Shown: positions 11,713 to 21,960 of the stretch, piece by piece
Layout: every line of letters starts with the position of its first letter
Numbering within the stretch: the first letter of the stretch is position 1
Assembly (NCBI GenBank): GCA_963969345.1
Contig: OZ017769.1
Coordinates: forward strand, 2,167,024-2,231,023
Direction of reading: 5' to 3'
Source: Turbatrix aceti
Taxonomy: Eukaryota > Nematoda > Chromadorea > Rhabditida > Panagrolaimidae
DNA length: 64,000 bases
Program-made: the position numbers and the translations under genes
Notes under the pieces: generated by a model
The model's database searches: none
The model's input: the letters and a program-made list of their open reading frames with translations, nothing else
Told to the model about the DNA's origin: nothing

Positions 11713-12291
11713 AAAAATTAAAAAAAACGACAATTCAGCGACGACCAAAATCAGCGACAACCATGAATGACCAAATTCAGCGACATATATAGCGGATGTC
11801 TGGAGATTCAAGCATGTAAAGCTGGCTTGACGTCTAACAATGTTCTCATACCCCGACGAAAAAAATTAAGTTCAGCTCAGTATCGCTGATTGTGAAAATG
11901 AATATGCATTTATATACAAGATTGTGTGATTGATTCTCGGGGGCGGAGCTTTCGAGAGTATATACATGATATCGAAATTACATTTTTACGCTAATGTTAA
12001 CCGTTCTAGAACTTTCGGAACCTTTTTTTTACTTATTTATCTTAGTACATAACGTAATGCATTATCGGATTGATTATGAAACAAAACGTTGTATGGAATT
12101 ACCCTGTCGGTACAATGTAAAGTAATCGAATCAACCACAAAAAAAGTGCAGGATAGAGCTTTTAGTTGAATTCAGTCTGTTGTTTCAATAATCGCTTTTT
12201 GGTTTCGAATTTATTCGTTCTACAAATTTGTGTTTCCAAATTCTGCTGGAAACACCTAGACTATGATTCATTCAGCATGAATCAGAGGCTG

Positions 12292-12328
12292 ATGACAAAT
12301 GGGTCTGATTATCAGACCCATTTGTCAT
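12292..12328. repeat. Perfect 17-bp hairpin
   Basis: ATGACAAATGGGTCTGA pairs perfectly with 12312-12328 around a TTA loop. It lies about 90 bp beyond the stop of the minus-strand BTB gene that ends at 12418, so it may be in its 3' UTR or mark its 3' end. A second small palindrome is at 12263-12283. Confidence 0.75.
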
Positions 12329-12417
12329 TGCATTTGTCTCCGCGTCATTGAACACAATACATTTTAAAATCATCGTTTTCTGTGATATTTTAATATAGCG
12401 TACATAATGATATCATT

Positions 12418-13973
12418 TCAACAATACTCAAACGCCAACAGAACATTGAGACTGCATCCATGTACCGTAACCCTAACCAGATCGTTGCCGTGAATCTGAC
12501 GGAAAGCAGGCTGCCAGCAGCAATTCATCAAACAGTTGCAAAACTTTGTAGCATTGGGAAATATAGTGCCGATGCAGTTGAACATCACAAAATTTGTTTT
12601 CATGATACCCGAAAAATCCTGGTCGGAGAAGATTACGGTATAAGTCACGTCTTGGTCAAGTTCGATCTTCATGGGAAAATCCAGGGGACCACGGAGATTC
12701 ATTGATCGGGTACGGTAGATTTGGGGCAGCATGTTAAATTCGAGATCCACAGCGCTCACCAGCATGGCTTTTTCTTGAAGGCTGAATCTGAAAACAAAAA
12801 AAAAATAAAATTTTTACATAAAAATAAACGAAAACGTACTGAATTGCCCGAAAATGGGGAAAACTCGGTTGACAAATTATACTAACTAGAATTTCAACTT
12901 TTGACTCCAGGTTGAGGAGATTCAATTCCAAGCCGGGAAAAAAGCCTAACAGGTGACTGTTATGCGATGGCGCAAAGGAATTTGAATAATGTGAGATGTA
13001 CATATTTTTCAGGTAAACTTGAAGCGGTTCCAGGGTTTTTTGAATTTCACTGACTTTTGCATTGTCTCCCAATTTGTAAATCGCCCATTGCAATGCGTTG
13101 TTTAACAAGTTCTGAAAGCTTTGACACGAAACGTTCGGGCTAGAAAGAATCGAGATCCAGGTAGAAGTTTCTGCGTGTTCAAATGCTAAAAAAAACTTGA
13201 CTGTTATATTTTTTTTATTTTTTAAATAAATCCAGACGATTTACCATCAGAAGAAAGAGCTGTATCTACATTTTGAGCAGCCATGATGATTGCACTGATT
13301 TCAACTTCTCCAAGTTCAAAACGCTTCGCCAAGGATAGGAATCTGATTGAATTTGACGTTTTTAGTGACCTTGACAAAAAATTTGTACACTCCTGTTTCA
13401 GACCATCGATTTCGTATTTCCGGGCTGAAAAAAACTTAAAAGTCGAAACTTACGGATATCGCAATTTCATTTTTTTACATTTTTTTCTTACAAAGTATCG
13501 AAATAATTTTTTGTTTAACGCGCTTAAGTAAATACATTAAAAAAACCGCAAAACCCACCTGCAACCAGCAACATTTCGATATTCTCTTCGCTCAATGAAT
13601 ATCCTGTTTCTATGCAATAAACAAAGTTCAAAACACAACCAAAGATATCGTGTTTAAATTCTGAGATTTTTATTTCGTGAATTTCGTTTGAATTTTCCCC
13701 AACAGGTGTCGTGTTTTCCGTTCCATAAAACATATTGTAGAAAATTTTTGATTTGTTCGCGAGAACGTTTTTGTGGACATTGATAATCTGAAAAAAGTTT
13801 CTTTGTCAAATTCGAAATGTGTATCACAGTTTTACCATTTCATTTGGTTCGTCGAGACTGACGATAGAGCTGAGCACGGCACCGCCATTGTTATTTCGTT
13901 TTCGGCTTCGATTCCGCTCCGCACGTGCCGTTGCAAGGATAAAAATGGCATCCAGCAGAATGAATTTGAACAT
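12418..13973 (-). CDS. BTB-BACK-PHR-like protein, copy A
   Basis: Five minus-strand exons: 13836-13973, 13560-13787 (ending about 13559), 13245-13424, 12840-13185 and 12418-12787, with phases 0,1,1,2. Exon 1-2 gives a BTB fold: DAIFIL strand, then INVHKNVLANKSKIFYNMFY, the AHK-type core. Exons 3-4 look like the BTB tail and BACK region (LLNNALQWAIYKLGDNAK). The last exon begins QFSLQEKAMLVSAVD, contains a VTYTVIF strand and a cluster of cysteines (FNC..FCNCLMNCC), and closes HGCSLNVLLAFEYC. I read it as a strongly diverged PHR domain as in BTBD1/2/3/6 proteins, which act as CUL3 ubiquitin-ligase adaptors. The N-terminal MFKFILLDAIFILATARA mimics a signal peptide but aligns with the first BTB strand of the paralogues. 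Confidence 0.75.
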
Positions 13974-14458
13974 TCTGAAAATATCGTAATTTATTTTTAT
14001 TTGTATTTAAATTGTAAAAAAAACGGAAAATTATATTCACATCACGACAAACAAATTACAGCACGGCAAAAAAAATTACGGTATCAAAGCACAAACACAA
14101 TCCACAATCAGAGTTGTTCGCCACATCCGAAATTGCTCGCAACAAAAACAAAAGTTTTTTAAAAAATTTGAAAAAACTTGAAAAAACACAGAAAGTGTTC
14201 CCGGAGCGAGAGCAAAAATTAAAAAAAAATTGCTACGCTTTTTTTTCATTTTTGAGCCGAAAAATTGGTCACAGAAAATAAACCGTTTTTTTGAATTTAA
14301 AAAAATTTAAATTTATTACCCGCATCAATAATTTTTTTTATGATAAAAAATTTTAAAACGGAGCGATCTTTTTTTTCAAAAAAGTAAAAACCAGCAAGAA
14401 AAATAAATAAACTGAACAACCCAGTCCCCGACAAACAAACAAATCCAAATCAGATCAC
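13974..14458. other. Intergenic region between BTB copies A and B
   Basis: AT-rich, with no gene seen. The upstream side of copy A has a TTTTCAG just before its ATG (minus strand, about 13975), so a 5' UTR exon may lie here. Confidence 0.45.
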
Positions 14459-16234
14459 TCAATACTGAAAAACAAGTGTCGCAGCAATGCTACTACCATA
14501 GATAGTCGCCGAGATGTTTCCGTCATCAGAAGTCATGGTGTACGATGACTGAACGCATCCTCCACCACACGCGCAAAAATCTTCGACAGACAGTCGCATA
14601 CATAAAATATGGCTGCAGAGGCAATTGAAGTACGGATACGCTCCTTTCATCTTCATAGCGTCGTGCCTTCCGAAAACCACAGTGTAAATCTTGTTTTTCA
14701 GGCATCGAACTTTGATGTCAACTGGAGTTGATGCGATTAGGTTTTTCCAGACGCGTTTTGCTTCGTTGTAAACCTCGATATTCATTTTTCTTTCGGATAT
14801 GACGTTTGTCAGAACCGCCGTTTTGTCCAATTTAAACCTAAATTTTTATTTTTATTTTTTGAGTTCCTTAAATTTTTTATTAAATAAAAAATATAATTTT
14901 TCAAATTTTTTTTCAAATTTAAATTTTTATTATAATAAATTTAAAAAAAAATAATTTTTTTTAATTTCTATAAAAAATTTTTTAACAATAAAAAAACCTA
15001 CTGTATAGCTTGGAAGTTCAACGACGTGTTACGGTAATTTGCGGTTACGGCAAAAACAAATGTGGAACAATACTTTGCACGACCAAACCTAATTTTTGGA
15101 AAAAATGTTTTCAGATGAGGATTGTTCAAAATAATGCACTTTTCTGAGATTTCTGTTTCAAACTTCATGAGCAGTGACTGAATGGGATTCAGAATCTTCC
15201 GCGCCTCGTTGATGGATACATCGTGTTCGCCCTGGCACTGAGTTGCCCAGAAAATTGCGTTATTTAGCAGGAGTTGAAAATCCTTCACCTGACAGTATAG
15301 TGAAGACAGAACGGATTTCCACAGGTCAATGTTGGCATACGTGCATGCTGAAACACATTTTTATAGAACATTTTTACGTACAAAGAATTTTTAGAAAAAA
15401 AAGGTACCCTACCTGCAGGAGAAAAAGCAATATCCGCAAACTTGGCGGCATAATGGAGCGCTTCATACTCGAGTTTTCGAAGATTGAAAAGTTTTGCTGT
15501 GGCTAGGAATTTGATTGCGTTGGACACATTTAGTGTACTGTACATGAAGATGTCGCACATCCTGAATATTTCTTGCAGGTTGTATTTGTCGGCTAAAAAA
15601 AGGCAAGTCGATGAATTCGTGCCAAAAGTACAAATAAATAATTACGGTATAAAATAGGAATAAAAAAAATATGATGATGCAATTCAAAACGTTCCACCCT
15701 CTTTTTTTATCAATCAAAAAAACAAAAATTTTGATACCATTTCCTAATTTCATTCCAACTTTTGTTAGTTTAACCTTTCTCAAAAATAAATATTTAGTTT
15801 TGTTTGCGAACGAAAATTAAAAAAAAAAAAAGTTGTTCACAAACAAACACGAACAAAAAAAATCAAATTTGTTTCCAAGCACAAAAGTATGCTCGTTTTC
15901 AACTCACCAGCATAGATAACTTGATCAACGTTATCCTCAGTTAGTCGGAAGTTTGTAGGAGTATCGGACATGTAATCTAACAAATACTCAAAAATATCAG
16001 AATCGATATCGACGATGCGCACGACGTGCTGTTCTTGATCATTTGTCTCAAAGTTCAGCGCTGTGCCTGTGCCATTGAACATGACACAAAAGACATCTGA
16101 TTTGTTGGCCAGGACATCCATGTTTGCTTTCAATTCCTAAATTGTTGTTAACATTTTTTTTTATTTTAAAATTTTATACTTACAACTTTATTATTGAAAA
16201 TGAAGACAACGTTCTCGTTTTTAAAAGTACTCAT
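14459..16234 (-). CDS. BTB-BACK-PHR-like protein, copy B
   Basis: Five minus-strand exons: 16184-16234, 15908-16136, 15413-15592, 15002-15347 and 14459-14837, with the same intron phases as copy A. Exon 1 reads MSTFKNENVVFIFNNKV (first BTB strands) and exon 2 ELKANMDVLANKSDVF. Exon 3 is 180 nt, as in the three other members. Exon 4 is the BACK-like helical part (FQLLLNNAIFWATQCQGEHD). The last exon starts QFKLDKTAVLTNV, has IYTVVFGRHD, FNC, FCACGGGC and YGSSIAATLVFQY. The frame is open upstream of the chosen ATG to a TTTTTCAG acceptor near 16289, adding DFASVKNFRPQLEISKI, so a further 5' exon is likely and the true N terminus may be longer. Head-to-tail duplicate of copy A. Confidence 0.75.
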
Positions 16235-17059
16235 GATTTTTGAAATTTCTAACTGAGGTCTGAAATTTTTGACGCTGGCAAAATCCTGAAAAATTGTACA
16301 TATTTACAGCAAAAATGGTATTAAAAATCAGTAACAAGGGTTTTTTTCTATCCGCAGCATCCGAGAACTGCAAAATAATGGACGATGGCGACTCTGTTGG
16401 ATTGGAAGCTGCAGCGATTTCTCTGCCTCATTGCCGGACTGTCGGATGTTTATCACAGTTTAAAGTAAAAACATAGAATAGACACTGTCGTGATTCTATA
16501 ATACATTGCTCATCTTTTCTCTCCTCTCTTTTTTATGTGTAATGAATGCACTTTTCGGGATCTGTCTAACTTTTTTGCAAACTACGTGGATATAATTGCA
16601 AAACAGGAAAATTGTCATTCCACTTTAGTCTTCCATAAAAAATCTGTAGAAAATAAAAACGAACGGACGCTATAAAAATTTTAAAAATGCCGAAATCAGT
16701 GCTTTTTTTTACATTAAAATGTAAATTTAAAAATTTAAAAATTTAAAAAAATCTTTCAAATCCAATTTGCTATGGATTTTGAAATATTTTTGGTTTCAAA
16801 CTTCGTTTCGCATCCATTGCAATCAGTGCTTCTTATTGTTTAAATTTCATAATAATTGCTGATGGGAAACTCTTGTAAATCTCTCGATGGTAAAATCTAC
16901 TTTATTGAAACATTTCGTACAAAAAATTGCTTTGTACACAATTTTCTGGTAACCGGGTTTATTTTAATTAAAACAGTTACATATGAGGTCAGTGATGGAA
17001 AGCCAAGAAGCAAGAAAGACATGAATGAACACGAACAACAACAAAGAAAAAAACAGCAC
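16235..17059. other. Intergenic region with possible 5' exon of BTB copy B
   Basis: The segment 16235-16288 is an open in-frame extension of copy B ending at an acceptor (minus strand). GC-richer sequence at 16365-16455 could be its upstream exon, but I could not find an ATG and donor in phase. The rest is AT-rich with no gene seen. Confidence 0.4.
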
Positions 17060-18053
17060 TCAAACCAAAGTACTGAAATTATGATGTCCAGGTGCCAGGT
17101 TGAATGCGGGTCTGTGATCGCCGTTGGGTGATGTTTCGTCGAGCGGCTGCACAGGTACCCGAAGCTGGGAATACGTGTAGACAGTTGAGAGTCCGACAGC
17201 GAGGGCGAGGAATGCCGACGTGCAGGCTGCGACAAAGGCGATCGCTTTTGCCGGGGTATCGAGTTCCAGGCGGAAGACGTTGAATGGCAGCACTGAAAAA
17301 TAAAATGAAAAAAAAAAGTCTAAGGTCAGAGATCATCAAATAACGTTCATAATACATAATTTGTGCATTCGTCATCTTTTTCAAAAATATATTTAAAATC
17401 AGATAATCTCAAAATTCCCCAGAGGCCGGACAAACAAACTCACAGAGCGCAAAGAATATGACAGCCAGAATCCAGATAACAACTGTAAAATGCCGAAGAC
17501 AACAGCATCCCTCGCCGATGAGATCTACGACGACAGTGGGCGGAGCCGGATGTCTGGTCAGGAGTCTCAGCGAGAGCAGCAGCTGGAGTCCAGCGATGAA
17601 GACCAGCGCCAGCGAAGACGCAACCAAAACCGCGGCTACCGAGACAAAAATCTCGCAAAGCCAAGACCAGATTGGAACTTCGTGATCACCGATTCGGACT
17701 TTCTTAGACGTCAGCTTTGACGCTGCTCCAAAGTCTATGTATAGCCACGCAATATACGAAGTAGCGGTGCAAAACGTGACTACGGTAGCGAGGAGTAGCA
17801 GGTGGTAGACGGTCTCTCGACGTCGTCGTTCGAGAGCCGCTTCTTGGGGTGTTCGGGCGAGAAGCAAGAGTTCAGATGCAGGTGGTTTTGCGCGTCGCTG
17901 CTGCTGGGGGGAGGGATAGGACGAGACCGCGACTCCTTCGTCGAAGGAGACGCCGCCAAATGTGTTGTCTGTGTTGTAGTAGCGGGGGGTGTTGAGGGCG
18001 CTGTAGTTGGTTCGGGAGGGAGAGCCGCGCGTTATTCGCGTCGGAGATGCCAT
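17060..18053 (-). CDS. Four-transmembrane protein of unknown function
   Basis: Two minus-strand exons, 17444-18053 and 17060-17292, joined in phase 1 (GCGCTC T|TG CTG) give about 280 aa. A 75-residue hydrophilic N-terminus (Ser/Pro/Gln-rich) precedes four hydrophobic stretches: YHLLLLATVVTFCTATSY, the long WLCEIFVSVAAVLVASSLAL helix, HFTVVIWILAVIFFALLLPF, and AIAFVAACTSAFLALAVGLS. Both termini are predicted cytosolic. A 4-TM tetraspan-like or claudin-like scaffold is possible, but no diagnostic motif (W-GLW-C, CCG) is present, so no family is assigned. Confidence 0.65.
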
Positions 18054-19480
18054 TTTGTAAATTTGCTAAAACAAAAAAAAACAAACATGAAAAACTAAAC
18101 TGTCTCCATGGTTTAAAAAAATCGTATACACCAAAAAAAATCAAAAACGCGTTCAAAAACAAAAATAATATAAAATTTGGTGACTTGACAAAATCTCCAA
18201 AAATCACTCATGCATGACATTGTGAGCTCCTGCCTTCCAGAGAAGTGTCAATGTATCTATTATATCCACGACTAGTACTGCAGCAAGACAACCAACTGGA
18301 AAACGGCGACGACGCCGATGATGATGACGAAGGCAGGCAAGCAGGCAGGCTAGCCACTTGACTCTCTCTTCGTCGTCGATGTGACGCGATGCGAGGAGGG
18401 TGATCGGGCAAAAAAAGCCGAAAGCGCCCGAAAACAGCCGTGCTAGGCGAGTTCGTTCATCACTCTGCAGGCCCCCAAAACACCTGCCAGAGAAATGCAG
18501 GAAGCATTGCTCAGGAGTCAAAAGAAAAAAAAAATATAGCAAGCACATGTGCGTGGCCGAGCATGCTTGTAAATATGCTGTCTGCCGCCGGATCGGGGAT
18601 AATATAACTTTTTCTTATCCGTCATGGGTCAGTGAGTGAGCGAGAAATAAATAAATTACTACTGATCCCACATTGCAATTCCGTCGGTCTCTGCTTTTTA
18701 TTGCAAAATGATTACACAATCAAATAGCATAAAAAATAGATTAAAACAGAAAAGTTTTCTTAAAAATATTTTGATGTACTAAAAAATAAATTATTCGGTA
18801 AACAATTGTTTTAATCAAGGAATTAAAATTATTTAGAAAAATGCATTTAACAAATCGAAAAAAAATATAAGGTGGTTTCAATAAAAAAATGGTTACCGGA
18901 AAATTAAAAAAAATCATATTTACGACGGACGATGACGCTTTCATACCAGACTGGCAAGCTGCCTGTCAGCTATGTATATGCCATAGCGGGTGCACAATGA
19001 GCAGTGAAGCGTGAAATCAATTTGATTTTGATTCTTTTGCTGGCATTTTATAGACTTGGTCGAAGGCAATCATGTTTTGGAACTCTCCACAGTTTTTATT
19101 CTTTAAAGAAAAAAATTGCATTTACATTCAAAAATCAAAAAAAAATGCCAAACAAAAATTCACTTTTTTCAAGGTGCAAAGTTGAAGGAGAAAAGAAATT
19201 TTTTTTTCAGTCGAGTGCAGATTCACGTCTTCGTTATGGTTACCGGTAAATTGAAATTATTTTTACGACTGGCTACCTGTTTTTGACTTGTTTTCATTGA
19301 ATGCCAAGTCATTCCAAAGTCCACCCAAAAAACCCTTTCAAAATCAACCATTAGTAAAAAAACCTCCAAAAATGTCCAAGAGGGTTTATATAATCAATCA
19401 AGCAAAAACAAGGTGTCGAAAGGCAGGGATCGCATCTCACGCAGGAATTGGAAGTCGAAAAGAAGGCAAAAGAGAAGAGG
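18054..19480. other. Intergenic region, GC-rich promoter-like segment then AT-rich DNA
   Basis: A GC-rich block at 18210-18530, with GCAGGCAAGCAGGCAGGC-type runs and CGACGACG words, lies upstream of the four-TM gene and resembles its promoter or 5' UTR. A minus-strand frame there (18204-18548) encodes a membrane-like peptide but has no splice or homology support. 18640-19440 is AT-rich with no gene seen. Confidence 0.4.
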
Positions 19481-21459
19481 CTACTTCGAAGCAGCCGAAG
19501 ACGACGTACCAAACGAGTTGTTGCTGACGCTCGGCGAAGCCTTGTTGGAGGTAGGAAAGAATTCGCGCGGAATGTAGCGCTGAGGATACGGTGGAATAAT
19601 ATCGTCCATTTCGCGTACGATATCCGGGAAGTTTTCGGGATGCGTCAGGCTGTAGGGGCTGTGGGAGAGAGCAAGCATAAGGTTGCGATCGTACTGCAGA
19701 CGAGCCTCCATCTTTCCATCCGGCATACCGAGGCCAAGCACGGTAACGCCATGACCACCGTAGACGCGATCGACCTAAAGAAACAAAAAAGCACAATGCA
19801 GAAGACAAAAAAAAAAGAGGAGAAAAACTAACAGTAGGCCTCTCGGCGTCATCGTTGAGCTGAAGCTGCGAGAGATCGAAATCACTAAAGTCTGGGCGAG
19901 GCACTCGGGCTGCAGACTTGGTACGACTACCACCACCCCCGCCACCGGCACCGCCACCGCCACCGGCAGTACTACGACCGCTACCAATTCCCGCAGCGAT
20001 AACAGCGGCATCGTTGTCGAGTTTTGCAGTGGAAATTGTCGGTGGAGCACGACGATGAATGGGCGCAGCAGCAGGATGTCCCCTCGGACCACCGTGCTGA
20101 CGGAGAGCACGGAAATTGCGATTGAATTGCTCCGTCATGCCGTCCATGATAATCTGTTGACGGCCTAAAATTCAAAAAATATCAAAAAAAAGGAGAGTTT
20201 GGTGAGGCAACAAATGCTGCACAAAAGCGGGATAAAATTTGGAGGGAAAGAAATGCGAGTTCGGCGTCTTGATCACAAACGCACGCGCAAAATGAAGATG
20301 CGGCGGCGGCGAACGCATAACAGAAAAAAAGAAGAAAATCGATCGGAGACTGATCGTCTGAGAGCGAGCGAAAGGGACAAAAAAGGACCGAAAACAAGTC
20401 GGGCAAAAAACAGCAATCACAAATCGAAAAAAAACAATGTTACTTTTGGCTTACTGTAATGATTGCGATAGATAGAAAATGCCAAAAAGTATAACAATAA
20501 AAATCGTTACTTTCTGAACGGACAAAAGTAAGAAGTTTTCCAACATTCTACAGTATACAATAATATCGTAACCAGGAATGGGAGAACAGCCGTTTTTTTG
20601 TTCGCGAACGAAAACGAACATTTTGTTAATTTTGTTCGAGAAAACGAACGAACGCGAACATTTTTGGCAGTGTTCGCGAACGAGGACGAACGAAAACGAC
20701 TGGATATGTAAACTGTGGTACTGTGCGTTTTCGTCCAAACTGGATATGTAAACTGTAAACTTCGGTACTGTGCGTTTTCACGTATTCGGTGACAGTTTTT
20801 CTACACTTTTTATTGCCGAAGGCTATTTGTCATTTTTGGAAAAATAACATCGATTTTGGCACCATTAAACTGATTTTACCTAAATTTTTATTCGTTTTAC
20901 CTGTTCGATCGATAAATTTATATTTGTTCGCGAACGAACTCGAACAACGCAAATCTGTTCTCCAACGAACATGAAAGCAAAAATTTGAATTTGTTCGTGA
21001 ACGAACTCGGGCGAACACGAACGCAAAAATTTGAATTTGTTCGCGAACGAACTCGGACGAACACGAACGTTCGCCCCTCCCGGATCGTAACTTATCATTT
21101 TTTTCGTCTTTTGTATCAAAAAATAGATTTTTCTGTCTTGTGATCGCTGTTTTTGTTAATTTTGAACGTTGTAAATGCAATTTTTGTCCGAAATGCCCCA
21201 TTTTCCCCAAAATTCCAAAAAAATACTCACCAGTAAGCGTCATCGGAAACTCTTCGCCGGGAAAAGCGCCAAAAGCAGCAAAGGGCGAGGCTTGAGCCGG
21301 ATGATAGCGCAAGAAGCCAGCCGAAGGCCATACCGGCCAGTTTGGTGGTGGTAGGCCGGAGCGTAGACTCAGAAAGTCGAGACCATAGGGATCATGGGCT
21401 CCGAGGGTAGGCGTAATCGGCATCGGAGGGCCATGGGCAGTACGACGATAGACATCCAT
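19481..21459 (-). CDS. Protein with 4E-BP-like motif; candidate eIF4E-binding protein
   Basis: Three minus-strand exons (21231-21459, 19833-20164, 19481-19774) give 284 aa with phases 1 and 0. The N-terminal half is proline/glycine-rich, with a GGGGGAGGGGGG run around residues 145-160. Residues 212-240 read RLQYDRNLMLALSHSP then YSLTHPENFP, which parallels the eIF4E-binding segment of 4E-BPs: YDRxxL-phi, a following Ser-Pro, then a Thr-Pro-like site. The position usually held by Leu is Met220, so the canonical Y-x4-L-phi motif is not exact. The tail is Ser/Asn-rich. An in-frame Met upstream (21576) exists, but the 21459 start gives the cleaner N-terminus. Intron 1 is over 1 kb and filled with TTCGCGAACGAA repeats. 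Function is inferred only from the motif. Confidence 0.55.
20597..21075. repeat. Clusters of TTCGCGAACGAA palindromic repeats in an intron
   Basis: Many copies of GTTCGCGAACGAA and degenerate GAACGAACGCGAACA words occur at 20597-20695 and 20925-21075, separated by a tandem duplication of CTGGATATGTAAACTG...GGTACTGTGCGTTTTC (20700-20732 and 20740-20780). The same words recur at 33496-33985, 34945-35400 and 63186-63235. Confidence 0.7.
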
Positions 21460-21960
21460 GCTGATAGGAAGGGAAAGGATGAAGGAAGGCCGAAAAGATT
21501 TGTGGTGGGTGTTACGGTCGATCAGCCAGCCAAACGACGAGAGAAGGACCAACCTTCTCTGACGAAAAAAAGACAAAAAAATGCCGGGTAGAGAGAAGAA
21601 AAAAATCCCGTTGATTTTATTTCCTTACAAAAATTTGCGCAATTCATGCTAATTTTTATTTGTGACAGAATCATTGTCAAAGAGAAGAGAAGATAACGAC
21701 GACGGGAAAATGAAAGAAATAAAAAATTGGGAACCAAATAACCCGCGTAAAAAATGACAAATTCCCGGCACGAAAATTTGTCATTTCGCGTAAAGCACGC
21801 ACGCATGCTGATTTTTTACCATGCTATTTTTGCAAGTTTGTCGTTGCTGCTATCAGCTTTGTAATAGTTTGTCTTTTGACTTCATTTTCATTACCGTAGA
21901 CGGGTTACCGCCGTCTTTGCTACGATAATACAGGATTCTTCGTCTACTGGATCGGGCGTT
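21460..21960. other. Divergent promoter region
   Basis: About 500 bp between the minus-strand 4E-BP-like gene and the plus-strand exchanger gene, so both promoters are expected here. No clear motif is recognised. Confidence 0.5.

Larger units (their letters stand above)
11283..12417. other. Gene-poor, inverted-repeat-rich region
   Basis: No supported gene. Four inverted repeats are seen: 11475-11495, 11607-11648 (19-bp arms, one mismatch, 4-nt loop), 12263-12283 (TGATTCAT/ATGAATCA) and 12292-12328. The 11680-11712 segment is a dispersed repeat end shared with 3311-3346. Confidence 0.5.

Noticed and set aside
13836..13973. Signal peptide at the N terminus of BTB copy A
   Set aside because: The hydrophobic segment aligns with the first BTB strand (FFNVVFIV/FFDVEFVF) of the paralogues, so secretion is unlikely.
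18204..18548. Minus-strand frame encoding a membrane-like peptide upstream of the four-TM gene
   Set aside because: No acceptor/donor arrangement joining it to the four-TM gene was found and its repeats (GCAGGCAAGCAGGCAGG) look like promoter DNA; kept only as a remark.
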